A stretch of DNA of 64,000 bases from WRAU01 sp964277385. GTDB taxonomy: Bacteria; Pseudomonadota; Alphaproteobacteria; WRAU01; Hepatincolaceae. Below, one piece after another: positions 8,758 to 18,073 of this stretch; positions within the stretch are counted from its first letter, which is position 1, and the number at the start of each line of letters is the position of its first letter. The translations under genes were made by a program, and so were the position numbers. Below the pieces are notes generated by a model, which was not told the DNA's origin, did not search any database, and saw only the letters and a program-made list of their open reading frames with translations. The stretch lies in the NCBI GenBank assembly GCA_964277385.1, contig OZ195520.1, positions 186,001 to 250,000 of the forward strand, read 5' to 3'.

Positions 8758-9176
8758 ATAATAAAAAAAATATACTAAATCTTTAACTACTTAGTCTTTT
8801 AAATTTGACTTTGAATAATTTGCTCTTTTATCTATACAATTATCAAAATTAATTAAAAAAAGACATAGTCTGTATTGTATTTTCTTGATCCAAATAAAAG
8901 TAATAATATATAAAGATTAACAAAAAAGATATTAACCCCTTCCTCAAATAAAGAGATAGGGAAAATATGAAATACCAAAACTGCTAAAACAGCAATATTC
9001 CTTAAACTAATGTTTTAATATTTACTTTATAATTCTGTATGATTCTGAAATGTAGCTAAATCTGTTCTCATCTAACAATTGTAAAATAATAAAATGTACC
9101 ATTTCAATAACTTTTTAATTTTTTATAAAATTATGCTATAGTTTTATTGAAATAATATAAGATATGGGTAAACTAA

Positions 9177-9575
9177 GTGTTTGAAACAAATTTCTTTTCA
9201 GAAATATCCTACATAATTTTTAGTTTTGTGATATTTATTACTTTTTTTTTGTGTCCAATATTTTTTATTGCATTAAAGATTTTTGACCATAATTTAAAAA
9301 TAGATTACGCCAAATTAAATGGATTAATTTTTGCGTATTATTTACCACTCTCTATAGTAGTCTATTTTTTTCCTAGTTTTGTATTATTTTCAGATAATTA
9401 TCTTACAATGTTTTTTACAATAATGGTATTTAGCATTTATAATATTCCTTTATCTTACTTGTTAAATAGGTATTTATTTAATAAAAAAGATTTTAAATAT
9501 TTTTTGTTAATATTTATATTACTCATGGTTGCTCTACTAAGTATAATATATACATTATATCAACTGCTTGATTAG
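9177..9575 (+). CDS. Small four-helix membrane protein of unknown function
   Basis: A 132-residue, strongly hydrophobic protein with four predicted membrane segments (about residues 10-35, 43-68, 75-100 and 107-131). It has hardly any charged residues except the KKDFK loop before the last helix. The start is GTG at 9177. I do not recognise the family. It ends a few bases before the HtrA-type protease gene, so the two are probably co-transcribed and it may act with that protease or simply share its promoter. Confidence 0.6.
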   Translation: MFETNFFSEISYIIFSFVIFITFFLCPIFFIALKIFDHNLKIDYAKLNGLIFAYYLPLSIVVYFFPSFVLFSDNYLTMFFTIMVFSIYNIPLSYLLNRYLFNKKDFKYFLLIFILLMVALLSIIYTLYQLLD

Positions 9576-9583
9576 GTTTGTTT

Positions 9584-10906
9584 ATGATAAAAAAAACTTC
9601 TTTATCTTTTCTATTTATTTTATTTTTTTCTACAAACTCCTACACAGAAGAAAAAATATCGAAAGGTATTTTACAACAAGCAATACGATCTGTTGTTAGT
9701 GTTTATGCTTTATCTTCTAATAGACAGATAGAAATTGATAATTTTTTTAGATCAAACAACACATCAGGGGATAAAGGATCTGGTGTGATAATAGGTGAGG
9801 ATGGTTTAATTATTACAAATAACCATGTTGTAGATTCTAAAACATCAATAAAAGTAGTTTTATCTGATGGTAGGCTTTTTAAGGCTAATATTATAATTCA
9901 AGATAAAGAATTAGATTTAGCTATTTTAGAAATTCAAGCAAAAAATATTAAGTTTGAACCAATAAAAATTTCTAATAACACATCTAACTTAGAACTAGGT
10001 GATATAGTATATGCAGTAGGTAATCCTTTTGGTATAGGATTATCAGTAACATCAGGCATAATTTCGGCTCTTCCTTCTAAAAATAATACTTTTTCGGGAT
10101 TGGGAAAGTTAATTCAAACAGATGCTTCAATGAATCCAGGAAATTCAGGAGGGGCTTTGTTAAACTCAAAAGGAGAACTTATAGGAATTAATACAGGAAT
10201 TTTTGGAGATGTTTTTATTGGTATAGGATTTGCTATTCCATCTGATGTTGTACAGCTCTTTATTAATAGGTCAATTAGTGGTCAAAAAATAAAAAAATAT
10301 TGGTTAGGTTTTATAGGAGTAGATGTAACCTCAGAAATGATAGATAAACTAGGTCTTTATTCTCCTCAAGGAGTTATTATTACGGATGTTTTTAAGGATA
10401 GTTCTGGTGAGAAATCAGGAGTTAAAGTAGGCGACGTTGTATTAAAAGTAAACAATACAGATATAGATTCAACCTCAACTCTATCTTTTGTTGTAGCTTC
10501 TATTGATAATCCTAAGATTGTTGAATTAACTTTATTAAGGCAAAGAAAAAAGATAAAATTAAATATAAGACCTGAAGAACCAAAAGAAAATATTCCGAGC
10601 AATATTACTATGATTTCTAAAGGAATACTTAAAAATGTTGTATTTGCTAATAATTCAAATGCTATTGCCTATGAAATAGAATCAGATATATTAGAACAAG
10701 GAGTTGTTATTTATGACATATCAAAAACTAGTTTTTTACGTAATTTAGGAGCGAAAAGAGGAGATAAATTATTAAGTATTAACGACAGAATAGTAAATGA
10801 TGTTGATGATTTATTAAAAATATTAGATGAAATTAAAAATGTTGTAGATTATAACATTGTAATAAAACGACAAGGTACGGAAATATTAATTTCCGTTTCA
10901 CATTAG
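9584..10906 (+). CDS. Periplasmic serine protease of the HtrA/Do family
   Basis: A 440-residue exported protease/chaperone of misfolded envelope proteins. An N-terminal signal peptide (about residues 1-21) is followed by a trypsin-like domain with the catalytic triad: His81 in TNNHVV, Asp111 in ELDLAIL and Ser188 in NPGNSGGAL. Two PDZ-like domains follow (about 240-335 and 350-440). The frame extends two codons to a TTG, but the ATG at 9584 gives a better signal peptide start and has a TAGG upstream. Whether it is DegP, DegQ or DegS in role cannot be told from sequence alone; two PDZ domains argue against DegS. Confidence 0.9.
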   Translation: MIKKTSLSFLFILFFSTNSYTEEKISKGILQQAIRSVVSVYALSSNRQIEIDNFFRSNNTSGDKGSGVIIGEDGLIITNNHVVDSKTSIKVVLSDGRLFKANIIIQDKELDLAILEIQAKNIKFEPIKISNNTSNLELGDIVYAVGNPFGIGLSVTSGIISALPSKNNTFSGLGKLIQTDASMNPGNSGGALLNSKGELIGINTGIFGDVFIGIGFAIPSDVVQLFINRSISGQKIKKYWLGFIGVDVTSEMIDKLGLYSPQGVIITDVFKDSSGEKSGVKVGDVVLKVNNTDIDSTSTLSFVVASIDNPKIVELTLLRQRKKIKLNIRPEEPKENIPSNITMISKGILKNVVFANNSNAIAYEIESDILEQGVVIYDISKTSFLRNLGAKRGDKLLSINDRIVNDVDDLLKILDEIKNVVDYNIVIKRQGTEILISVSH

Positions 10907-10921
10907 GATTATAAAGATACT

Positions 10922-11566
10922 ATGATAAAAAAAATTATATTTACAATATTATTATGTTTGCTAACAACTAAAGTTTTCTCTTATGAAATTTTAGGAGGTT
11001 TAGGTTATGGGCAAGTTAGCCATAAATCTACAAAAAAAAACAGTGTTACAGCAAATGTAGATGTTTATGCTCCATTATTATTTAAAGGTCTTCATTTAGG
11101 AATTGGCTCTTCTTATTTAGTGACACAACTAGGATCATCCACACAATTAGGAAATGGGTACTCTTTATATTCTCCTATGGAAGAAAAAAATATTAATATA
11201 TCATTAATTCCGTTATATTTTACTTTAAAGTATGAGTATTTTTTCGATAAAGATTTTAGTGTTTTTTTATCAGGTAAGTTGGGTGTTGCTATGGGTAATA
11301 AAAAATATTATTCAGGCGAAACAGAACATATAGATGGAAGTAACAATAAAATAAAAGAAAGCGATAAATTAGAGATATTTGGTAATAGGGTTTTTGGTAT
11401 ATCTACTGGCATATCTTTCTTTAATAATTATATGATATCTTTATCTTATGAAAATATCGCAGTTAAAAATATGTATTATTCTTCAGATTATGATGTCAAA
11501 AATAAAGATAATATAACAAAAGTAGACTATATTTCATTAAAACTTTCTTATGTGTTTAGGAAATGA
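10922..11566 (+). CDS. Outer-membrane beta-barrel protein (OmpA/OmpW-like size), function unknown
   Basis: A 214-residue protein with a signal peptide (residues 1-20, cleavage near VFSYE) followed by alternating hydrophobic strands and polar loops typical of an eight-stranded barrel; the mature part starts EILGGLGYGQVSH and ends LKLSYVFRK. No family-specific motif is recognised. It lies 16 bases after the HtrA gene and overlaps the next gene by four bases (ATGA), so it is in one operon with both. HtrA-type proteases police such barrels, but a specific link is only inferred. Confidence 0.7.
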   Translation: MIKKIIFTILLCLLTTKVFSYEILGGLGYGQVSHKSTKKNSVTANVDVYAPLLFKGLHLGIGSSYLVTQLGSSTQLGNGYSLYSPMEEKNINISLIPLYFTLKYEYFFDKDFSVFLSGKLGVAMGNKKYYSGETEHIDGSNNKIKESDKLEIFGNRVFGISTGISFFNNYMISLSYENIAVKNMYYSSDYDVKNKDNITKVDYISLKLSYVFRK

Positions 11567-12540
11567 TGGCTGTTGATAATGCTTATATTATTGTTGTAGC
11601 TAAAGAAGACCACAATGAAAGATTAGATAAATGGTTGGTTAAGATTTTTAACAACATTAATACTTCTGTTGCACAAAAATTAATCAGAACAGGAAAAATT
11701 AAAGTAGATGGTAAAAAAGTAAAGTATAATCATGTTTTGCAAAATGACCAGTTGGTAAAAATTCTTAAAGAGAATATATCCCAAATAGAAATTAGTAAAA
11801 AAATTACTAAAATTATAGATCCTTCTAAATATAAAAAAGAAATTCAAAACTTAGTTGATTCTATAATATATAAGGATGATAACTTAATTATTCTTAATAA
11901 ACCAAGTGGAGTTGTTGTACAGGGTGGTTCAAAAGTTACTTTTAATGTAACAACTGCTTTTAAAGATTTAAGATTTGGGTTAGAAAATAATCCGTTTATT
12001 GTTCACCGTATAGATAAAGAAACAAGTGGAATTTTAATTCTAGCAAGAAATAAGCAAACAGCTCAATATATGTTTGAGGTTTTTAAAGAAAAAAAAATAA
12101 AGAAGACATATAGTTGTTTGGTATATCCATTTATTCCTAAGAAGTACCATAATATTGGTTTTGAAGGAATAATATCAGCACCGTTGCTAAAAGCTGGAAA
12201 TATCAATAGGGAAGGTATAGTAATAGATGAAAATGGCAAAGAGGCAATTAGCAACTATAAAGTTTTAGATTATAAAAATAATATAGGATTAATAGAGATA
12301 AAACCTCTTACAGGTAGAACTCATCAAATTAGAGTCCATATGTCACAATATTTAGGAAATCCAATTATTGGAGACTTTAAGTATGGAGCTGTTCCCTTAA
12401 AAGAAAAAAATATCAGCCATAGAAAAATGTATCTTCATGCTCAAAAGGTAGAATTTACATCAATAGATGGGAAAAATATTTCAATAGAAGCCCCACTAGA
12501 TAAAAACTTCCAAGAAGCTATTAAAAATATAGGCTTATAA
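11563..12540 (+). CDS. Ribosomal large-subunit pseudouridine synthase, RluC/RluD family
   Basis: Converts specific uridines of 23S rRNA to pseudouridine. It has an N-terminal S4 RNA-binding domain (LDKWLVKIF ... LIRTGKIKVDGKKV, residues ~19-55) and a catalytic domain with HRIDKETSGILILAR, where the Asp of HRID is the nucleophile. The C-terminal LTGRTHQIRVH motif is also present. At 325 residues it is full length. The ATGA overlap with the upstream gene indicates coupling. RluC (positions 955/2504/2580) is the likelier orthologue, but RluD cannot be excluded. Confidence 0.88.
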   Translation: MMAVDNAYIIVVAKEDHNERLDKWLVKIFNNINTSVAQKLIRTGKIKVDGKKVKYNHVLQNDQLVKILKENISQIEISKKITKIIDPSKYKKEIQNLVDSIIYKDDNLIILNKPSGVVVQGGSKVTFNVTTAFKDLRFGLENNPFIVHRIDKETSGILILARNKQTAQYMFEVFKEKKIKKTYSCLVYPFIPKKYHNIGFEGIISAPLLKAGNINREGIVIDENGKEAISNYKVLDYKNNIGLIEIKPLTGRTHQIRVHMSQYLGNPIIGDFKYGAVPLKEKNISHRKMYLHAQKVEFTSIDGKNISIEAPLDKNFQEAIKNIGL

Positions 12541-12784
12541 GAAATAGGATATTTTTATATTACATATTTAATGATTATATAAATTAAACACAAAAAAACA
12601 AATTGATTATATAATATATCATTTATAAAAGAAATGTTATTATTTCATTTATTTAAAAATTGGGTTTATTTAGTAATTACCAAATATTTTTTCTTTACAA
12701 GATTAAGTTATTTAGTTACCATAATATAACAGTGCTTACAGTTCGTTATTATTCTATTGATATAATCATATTAGGAGTTCTATA

Positions 12785-14401
12785 ATGAAATCAAATCAAA
12801 TCAATAATATAATCCAATATTTAAAAGATCATAAAATAGAGAATCCAGAAGAGATTATTTATAACCCAAGTTATGAGTTGTTATTTAAAGAAGAAACGAA
12901 TTCTAATATTGGTGGCTTGGAAAAGGGTATATTAACTAATCTTGATGCTGTAACAGTTGATACAGGAAATTTTACAGGAAGATCGCCTAAAGATAAATAT
13001 ATTGTAGAAGATTCAGTAACAAAAGATACTGTTTGGTGGTCAACTCAAGGTAAAAATGATAATAAAGCTATATCACAAGAAGTGTGGAAAAATCTAAAAG
13101 ATGTTACAACCTCTCAGTTATCTAATAAAAAATTATTTATAGTTGATGCTATTTGTGGAGCAACAGAAGAAAATTCTCTAAAAGTGAGATTTATCACAGA
13201 AGTAGCATGGCAAGCGCATTTTGTAAAAAATATGTTTATTCCATTAAGATCAGAAGATGAGTCTAGAGAAATAGATTTTGTGGTTATGAACGCTTCTAAA
13301 ACTTCATATAAGGGTTGGGAAAAAGATAACTTAAATTCTGAAAATTTTGTTGCTTTTAACTATACCGAAAAAGCCCAGTTAATTGGTGGGACATGGTATG
13401 GAGGTGAAATGAAAAAAGGGTTATTTTCTATTATGAATTACCTTTTGCCACAACAGGATATTATGTCTATGCATTGCTCGGCTAATGTTTCAAAAAATAA
13501 AGAAGTTAATCTATTTTTTGGTTTAAGTGGAACAGGGAAAACTACTTTATCTACAGATTCAAACCAACAATTAATAGGAGATGATGAACATGGATGGGAT
13601 GAAAGTGGTGTTTTTAATCTAGAAGGTGGTTGTTATGCTAAGGTAATTAATTTAAGCAAAGAAAATGAACCAGATATTTATCATGCAATAAAAAGAAATG
13701 CTCTTCTTGAGAATGTAACTTTAAAAAATAGTAATGAGATAGATTTTGCAAATAATTCAAAAACAGAAAATACTAGAACTTCTTATCCTATCAATCATAT
13801 AAATAACATTGTTAAACCTGTATCAAAAGCTGGACATGCAAAAAATATTATATTTTTAACAGCTGATGCTTTTGGTATTTTACCTCCTGTTTCTATTTTA
13901 TCTAAAGAACAAATAGAATACTACTTTTTATCAGGATTTACTTCAAAAATAGCAGGAACTGAAAGAGGAATTACAAAATCTCAACCAACATTTTCATCTT
14001 GTTTTGGAGCTGCTTTTTTAACACTACATCCAACGTCTTATAGTAAAATATTAATGAAAAAAATTGATAAGCATGATGCTAATGTTTATCTTGTTAATAC
14101 TGGATGGAATGGTAAAGGTGAAAGAATATCAATCGCCCATACAAGAGTAATAATCAATAGTATTTTAGATCATAGTGTTTTAAAATCTAGAACTTTTAAT
14201 CTTCCAATTTTTAATTTAAAAACACCTAAAGAATTAGCAAGTATTCCAAGTGAAATTTTAGATCCAAGAAATTCTCATGAAAACATTGAAGCATGGCAAA
14301 ATAAAGCTAAAGAGTTGGGAGAGTTATTTACTAATAATTTTAAAAATTTCATAGACACTCCACATGGCAGAGACCTTAATAAATTTGGTCCAAAAATTTA
14401 A
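12785..14401 (+). CDS. pckA: Phosphoenolpyruvate carboxykinase (ATP)
   Basis: Converts oxaloacetate + ATP to PEP + CO2, the entry step of gluconeogenesis. It is a full-length (538 residues) ATP-type enzyme with the P-loop GLSGTGKTTLS (about residues 246-256), the metal-binding LIGDDEHGWDE, and TGRSPKDKYIV near residue 60. An AGGAG ribosome-binding site precedes the ATG. It is followed after 36 bases by mdh, which makes its substrate from malate, so the pair forms a malate-to-PEP module. Confidence 0.96.
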   Translation: MKSNQINNIIQYLKDHKIENPEEIIYNPSYELLFKEETNSNIGGLEKGILTNLDAVTVDTGNFTGRSPKDKYIVEDSVTKDTVWWSTQGKNDNKAISQEVWKNLKDVTTSQLSNKKLFIVDAICGATEENSLKVRFITEVAWQAHFVKNMFIPLRSEDESREIDFVVMNASKTSYKGWEKDNLNSENFVAFNYTEKAQLIGGTWYGGEMKKGLFSIMNYLLPQQDIMSMHCSANVSKNKEVNLFFGLSGTGKTTLSTDSNQQLIGDDEHGWDESGVFNLEGGCYAKVINLSKENEPDIYHAIKRNALLENVTLKNSNEIDFANNSKTENTRTSYPINHINNIVKPVSKAGHAKNIIFLTADAFGILPPVSILSKEQIEYYFLSGFTSKIAGTERGITKSQPTFSSCFGAAFLTLHPTSYSKILMKKIDKHDANVYLVNTGWNGKGERISIAHTRVIINSILDHSVLKSRTFNLPIFNLKTPKELASIPSEILDPRNSHENIEAWQNKAKELGELFTNNFKNFIDTPHGRDLNKFGPKI

Positions 14402-14437
14402 TAGTATAATTTTGTTAATTTTTAAGGAGGAGCTATT

Positions 14438-15388
14438 ATGAGTCGAAAAAAAATATCACTAATAGGTGGCGGTAATATAGGTGGATCTTTAGCTTATTTA
14501 GCTTTGCTAAAGAATCTTGGTGATGTTGTTATCTTAGATATTAATAAAAATATGGCAAAGGGCAAGGCTTTAGATCTTTCACAAGGCATACATATCTGTA
14601 CTAATCATATTAGTATTATAGGAACTGATAATTATGAAGATATTAAAGATTCCGATGTAATTATTATAACTGCTGGTGTTCCAAGAAAATCAGGAATGAG
14701 TCGCGATGATTTAATAGAAATTAACACTAAAGTTATTAAGAATATAGGAGAAAATATTAAAAAATACTCCCCCAATGCTTTTGTAATTTGTATTACAAAC
14801 CCTTTAGATGTTATGACCTGGGTATTACAACAGTCGTCAAAATTACCAACTAATAAAGTTGTAGGTATGGCTGGCGTGTTAGATAGTGCTAGATTTGCGT
14901 TCTTTTTATCTCAAGAGTTAAATATTTCTATTTCAGATATCCAAACCCTTGTTTTGGGTTGTCATGGCGATAGTATGGTTCCTATTTTGAATTATACGAC
15001 TGTTTCGGGCATTACTATTAATGAGATGATAAAAATGGGAAAAATCACTAAAGAAAAACTAGATAATATAATTGCAAGAACTAGAAAAGGGGGTAGTGAA
15101 ATTGTAGAATTATTAGGCAATGGATCTTCTTTTTATACACCTGCCTTATCAGCGATTGCAATGGCAGAAAGTTATATTTTTAATCAGAAAAGATGTCTTT
15201 CTTGTTCTTCCTTTGTGAGAGGTAAATATAATATTAATGATATTTATATTGGAGTACCTAGCATTATAGGATCTGAAGGTGTAGAAGAAGTTATTGAAAT
15301 TAAACTTACAGAAGAAGAACAAGCAGGCTTAAAAATTTCTATTAAGGATATAGAATCTCTAATGGAAATAGCAAAGAATCATCTATAA
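14438..15388 (+). CDS. mdh: Malate dehydrogenase (NAD-dependent, LDH-like type)
   Basis: Interconverts malate and oxaloacetate in the cytoplasm. The 316-residue protein has the Rossmann nucleotide-binding motif GGGNIGGSLA at the N-terminus, the substrate loop GVPRKSGMSRDDL (Arg residues that favour malate over lactate), and the catalytic His in LGCHGDSMVP. A strong AAGGAGG ribosome-binding site stands in the 36-base gap after pckA. It feeds oxaloacetate to PckA and also serves the TCA cycle together with FumC, encoded further on. Confidence 0.95.
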   Translation: MSRKKISLIGGGNIGGSLAYLALLKNLGDVVILDINKNMAKGKALDLSQGIHICTNHISIIGTDNYEDIKDSDVIIITAGVPRKSGMSRDDLIEINTKVIKNIGENIKKYSPNAFVICITNPLDVMTWVLQQSSKLPTNKVVGMAGVLDSARFAFFLSQELNISISDIQTLVLGCHGDSMVPILNYTTVSGITINEMIKMGKITKEKLDNIIARTRKGGSEIVELLGNGSSFYTPALSAIAMAESYIFNQKRCLSCSSFVRGKYNINDIYIGVPSIIGSEGVEEVIEIKLTEEEQAGLKISIKDIESLMEIAKNHL

Positions 15389-15420
15389 TTAATCAATATC
15401 TGCCAAAATAATTGTATTAT

Positions 15421-15453
15421 AAAGATCATAATATGGTTGTTATGATTTTTTTT
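15421..15453 (+). terminator. Rho-independent terminator of pckA-mdh
   Basis: The inverted repeat ATCATAA (15425-15431) and TTATGAT (15440-15446) has an eight-base loop and is followed by a run of T. A-T pairs extend the stem through the flanking AAAG and TTTT. It lies 33 bases after the mdh stop. Confidence 0.7.
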
Positions 15454-15861
15454 GTCTTAAGACCATTTATAAAAAATATGTTACATACTAGAAATGTTAA
15501 AAGTTACAGTTTAATGTAAGAAAAAATATTAATATAATTGTATTTTAGTGTTGATTTTATTTATTTATTATTATTTGAAAATGCTATTTCCCAAAATTTG
15601 GTTTTATTTATTATCTTCTTAGTAAAGATACTAAAAATTCTTTTTAAATAAAAATAAATTCACTACAAAAATTGTATTGTATAAAAAAAATTTATAATTT
15701 AATTTTACCTATTTTACTTAAAATTTTTTTACCTAAAAATTGGATTTATTACAAATAAAAAAAACAATAGTTTAATTAACTTATCTAAATATAATTATAA
15801 AACAAATTTTTTATATTTTTATATGAAACTGAAAAAGTTTTTTGGGAATGGAATTTTTATA
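15454..15861. other. A/T-rich spacer between convergent mdh and hxlR genes
   Basis: About 400 bases without a supported gene. It contains many A and T runs and no clear RNA gene or repeat. I see nothing further to assign. Confidence 0.5.
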
Positions 15862-16206
15862 TTATTTGTATCCACAAATAATATCTTTATTTGATTTTCC
15901 CCATATATACATCTCATCTAAAATAGGCATTAAAGATCTACCGCTATTAGTCAGAGAATATTCTACTTTAGGAGGGATTTGTGTGTACATTTTTTTACTA
16001 ACAAGTCCGTCATAAATAAGATTTTTTAATACTTGTGAAAGCATTTTAGGAGTAATATTCGGAATATGTTTTTGTAGATCACTATAACGTAAAATTTCAT
16101 GCTTATGTAAATACCACAATACAACAGGTTTCCATTTTCCACCAATTAAAGATATCGTTCCAGAAACATAACAAGTTCTATCAGAATTTAGGGTATTATC
16201 TTTCAT
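15862..16206 (-). CDS. HxlR-family winged-helix transcriptional regulator
   Basis: A 114-residue DNA-binding protein. The family start CYVSGTISLIGGKWKPVVLW includes the conserved N-terminal Cys (often redox- or aldehyde-sensing in this family) and the first helix. The winged helix-turn-helix follows with HIPNITPKMLSQVLKNL and the DGLVSK wing. It lies last in a minus-strand run lipB-yciB-hxlR, 13 bases after yciB. The target genes are not indicated by the sequence; autoregulation is common in this family. Confidence 0.88.
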   Translation of the reverse strand: MKDNTLNSDRTCYVSGTISLIGGKWKPVVLWYLHKHEILRYSDLQKHIPNITPKMLSQVLKNLIYDGLVSKKMYTQIPPKVEYSLTNSGRSLMPILDEMYIWGKSNKDIICGYK

Positions 16207-16219
16207 ATATATCCTAATT

Positions 16220-16804
16220 TTATTTGATATTTTTTTTGTTTACAAGATTAGAATCAACACTATATTTCCTAATCAAAGGATATTGTATTAACAGAAATAA
16301 GAAAGTTAATCCAAATATACCAAAAACTTTAAAGTTAACCCAAACTTCAGTAGAAAAATGACGCCAAATAATTTCATTTAAGCCAGCAAGAAAAATCAAG
16401 AATATTATCCAATATAAGGTTAGCTTATTCCACCCGTCATTATACAAACGAATTTGAGAATTGAAAGCTATTTTTAAAAAATTCTTTTTAAAAAAGTATC
16501 CAGATAAAAGAATAATAGCAAAGATTAAATTGATAATAGTTACTTTTACTTTTATAAAACTTTCATTATCTAAAACAATGGTCAGTGTTCCAAAAATAAC
16601 AGCCAAAGTTGCAGTTATTAAAGAAATAGCATGAAAAGTTTTAGTATACAAATATCCTATAACTAAATTAACACAACTGGTTATTACAAGAGCTCCTGTT
16701 GCAATAAAAATATCATAATATTTACTTAATGCAAAGAATAAAAATATTGGAATTAGTTCCAGTATAGCTGGATATTTTTTTTTCTTTTCTAAAGGTTTCT
16801 TCAT
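16220..16804 (-). CDS. yciB: Inner-membrane septation protein A (YciB/IspZ family)
   Basis: A 194-residue membrane protein with about six hydrophobic segments, starting near LELIPIFLFFALSKYYDIFI, the family's N-terminal signature. NEIIWRHFSTEVWVNFKVFG (residues ~143-162) is a second conserved block. In Escherichia coli YciB affects envelope integrity and division. Its start overlaps the end of lipB by four bases on the same strand, indicating coupled translation. The assignment rests on motif recognition and is fairly secure. Confidence 0.85.
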   Translation of the reverse strand: MKKPLEKKKKYPAILELIPIFLFFALSKYYDIFIATGALVITSCVNLVIGYLYTKTFHAISLITATLAVIFGTLTIVLDNESFIKVKVTIINLIFAIILLSGYFFKKNFLKIAFNSQIRLYNDGWNKLTLYWIIFLIFLAGLNEIIWRHFSTEVWVNFKVFGIFGLTFLFLLIQYPLIRKYSVDSNLVNKKNIK

Positions 16805-17427
16805 ATAAATACCTTATCAAAATTTCTTTTTAACGCTACATCAAAGTTATTAAATGATACATTCTTTTTTATAGCATGTAAAGAGGTTACACCAAAATTA
16901 CTGATACCACAAGGTACAATTCCAGAAAAGTTATCAAGATTAGGATTTATATTAATTGATATACCATGATAAGCAACCCATTTTTTAACATGTATACCAA
17001 TAGCTCCAACTTTTTTTTCTATACCATTTTCTAATGTCCAAATACCTATCATTCCGTCTTTTTTAAAAGCCTCTATATCAAAATCATTTAGAGTGGAAAT
17101 CACCCAATTTTCTAATGATGTTACATAAAGTTTAATATCTTTGAACTCATTCAAATCAATCATAGGGTAAATAATTCTTTGTCCTAAACCATGATACGTA
17201 AATTTCCCTCCACGATTAGTATTAATTACCTTAATACCTTTTGTAGAAATAAGATCTTTATTATCAGCAGAAGATCCACGAGTATAAACATCATAATGTT
17301 CAAGTAACCACACCTTATTGGGAGATTTTTTTTTAATAATATCATCAACATATTTCTCCATTATACCTATTGCAGAAGAATAATGAATAGGCTCAACAGA
17401 GATATCCCAAGAAGTTTTAATTTTCAT
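16801..17427 (-). CDS. lipB: Lipoyl(octanoyl) transferase
   Basis: Transfers octanoyl from acyl carrier protein to lipoyl domains of 2-oxoacid dehydrogenases, the first step of lipoate synthesis. Family motifs are in order: RGGKFTYHGLGQRIIYPM (residues ~72-89), KVGAIGIHVKKWVAYHG (~138-154) with the catalytic Lys, and IVPCGI with the catalytic Cys near residue 171. At 208 residues it is full length. It is the first gene of a three-gene minus-strand unit whose promoter must lie in the 115 bases between it and the tRNA-Leu gene. Confidence 0.94.
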   Translation of the reverse strand: MKIKTSWDISVEPIHYSSAIGIMEKYVDDIIKKKSPNKVWLLEHYDVYTRGSSADNKDLISTKGIKVINTNRGGKFTYHGLGQRIIYPMIDLNEFKDIKLYVTSLENWVISTLNDFDIEAFKKDGMIGIWTLENGIEKKVGAIGIHVKKWVAYHGISININPNLDNFSGIVPCGISNFGVTSLHAIKKNVSFNNFDVALKRNFDKVFI

Positions 17428-17542
17428 TTAGTTACTATACAACATAAATTTTACTATAGTTAGTATAGTATAAATAATCTGATTTCCAAAGAATATTTTG
17501 ATTTTTATAATTTTATTTGTTATTATGCTATATTGGTGATAC

Positions 17543-17629
17543 GCGATCATGGTGGAATTGGTAGACACGCAACGTTGAGGTCGTTGTGGATTAATATCCT
17601 TGGAAGTTCGAGTCTTCTTGATCGCACCA
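17543..17629 (+). tRNA. tRNA-Leu (anticodon GAG), CCA encoded
   Basis: The acceptor arm GCGATCA (17543-17549) pairs with TGATCGC (17619-17625), followed by an encoded ACCA. The D-arm contains GGTGGAATTGGTAGACACGC. The anticodon stem CAACG/CGTTG encloses the loop TTGAGGT, giving anticodon GAG for CUC and CUU codons. A long variable arm (GGATTAATATCC) confirms a class II leucine tRNA, and the T-arm carries GTTCGAGTC. A phage-integrase relic lies just beyond its 3' end. Confidence 0.95.
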
Positions 17630-17640
17630 TTCAAGTATAT

Positions 17641-17667
17641 AAAAGCTAGGTTTTTCCTGGCTTTTTT
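17641..17667 (+). terminator. Terminator of the tRNA-Leu gene
   Basis: AAAAGCTAGG (17641-17650) pairs with CCTGGCTTTT (17656-17665) with one G-T wobble and a five-T loop, and is followed by more T. It lies 12 bases after the tRNA 3' end. Confidence 0.85.
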
Positions 17668-17770
17668 ACTACGTTGCTGTTTTGTAATTATCCTTAAAAA
17701 GTCCTTATTTTTGGTTGTTTTGGTTGTTTGAGTTTTTTGAGTGGTCGCAAAAAAGACACACCAAACATGT

Positions 17771-17955
17771 TTACTTAATATCTATTCTTAAATCATCAAC
17801 GGATAAATGGGCATACTTTAATGTCATTTTTATATCACTATATCCTAACCATTTTGATACTTTATATAATTCCATCGGTTTATCTAAAAAATCATGCCAA
17901 CCCTTAACACTCCAAGTGTAATGAGAAAAGATATACTGGTAATAAGGAACTACTA
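17771..17955 (-). pseudogene. C-terminal relic of a phage tyrosine-recombinase integrase
   Basis: Read on the minus strand, the frame ends in a typical integrase tail: a degenerate HYTWSV (from the RHTFA motif), then ELYKVSKWLGYSDIKMTLKY and AHLS, which contain the W-LGHS-like helix and the catalytic Tyr. Only about 60 codons remain and there is no start codon; the core and arm-binding domains are gone. It sits 142 bases from the 3' end of tRNA-Leu, the classical integration context, so it marks an old tRNA-targeted element distinct from the Mu-like prophage that follows. Confidence 0.75.
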
Positions 17956-18073
17956 TACAATATGTAAGAAGACAGAATACACGGGAATAAGAGTAAAGGT
18001 TTGTAAGAAAAATTAAGGCGGTTATATACGGTTTTAAACGGTTTTAGGTGGTTATAAAAAATGGGGGGAATTA

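Larger units (their letters stand above)
7767..9176. other. 1.4-kb gene-poor stretch after the ribosomal operon
   Basis: No intact reading frame of convincing length is present. The stretch holds a strong hairpin (7999-8033) and a reading frame broken by several stops (8398-8757), both listed separately. The 230 bases between rplQ and the hairpin are not obviously coding and could hold a small RNA or merely the 3' trailer of the ribosomal transcript. The rest (8758-9176) is A/T-rich and shows nothing I can assign. Confidence 0.5.

Noticed and set aside
12738..12766. TATAAT at 12761 as a pckA promoter
   Set aside because: The start would leave a leader of only about a dozen bases overlapping the ribosome-binding site, and no good -35 is at 16-18 bases.
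17715..17921. 68-residue plus-strand frame after tRNA-Leu
   Set aside because: It is the complement of the integrase relic, which gives a clear family match on the minus strand.
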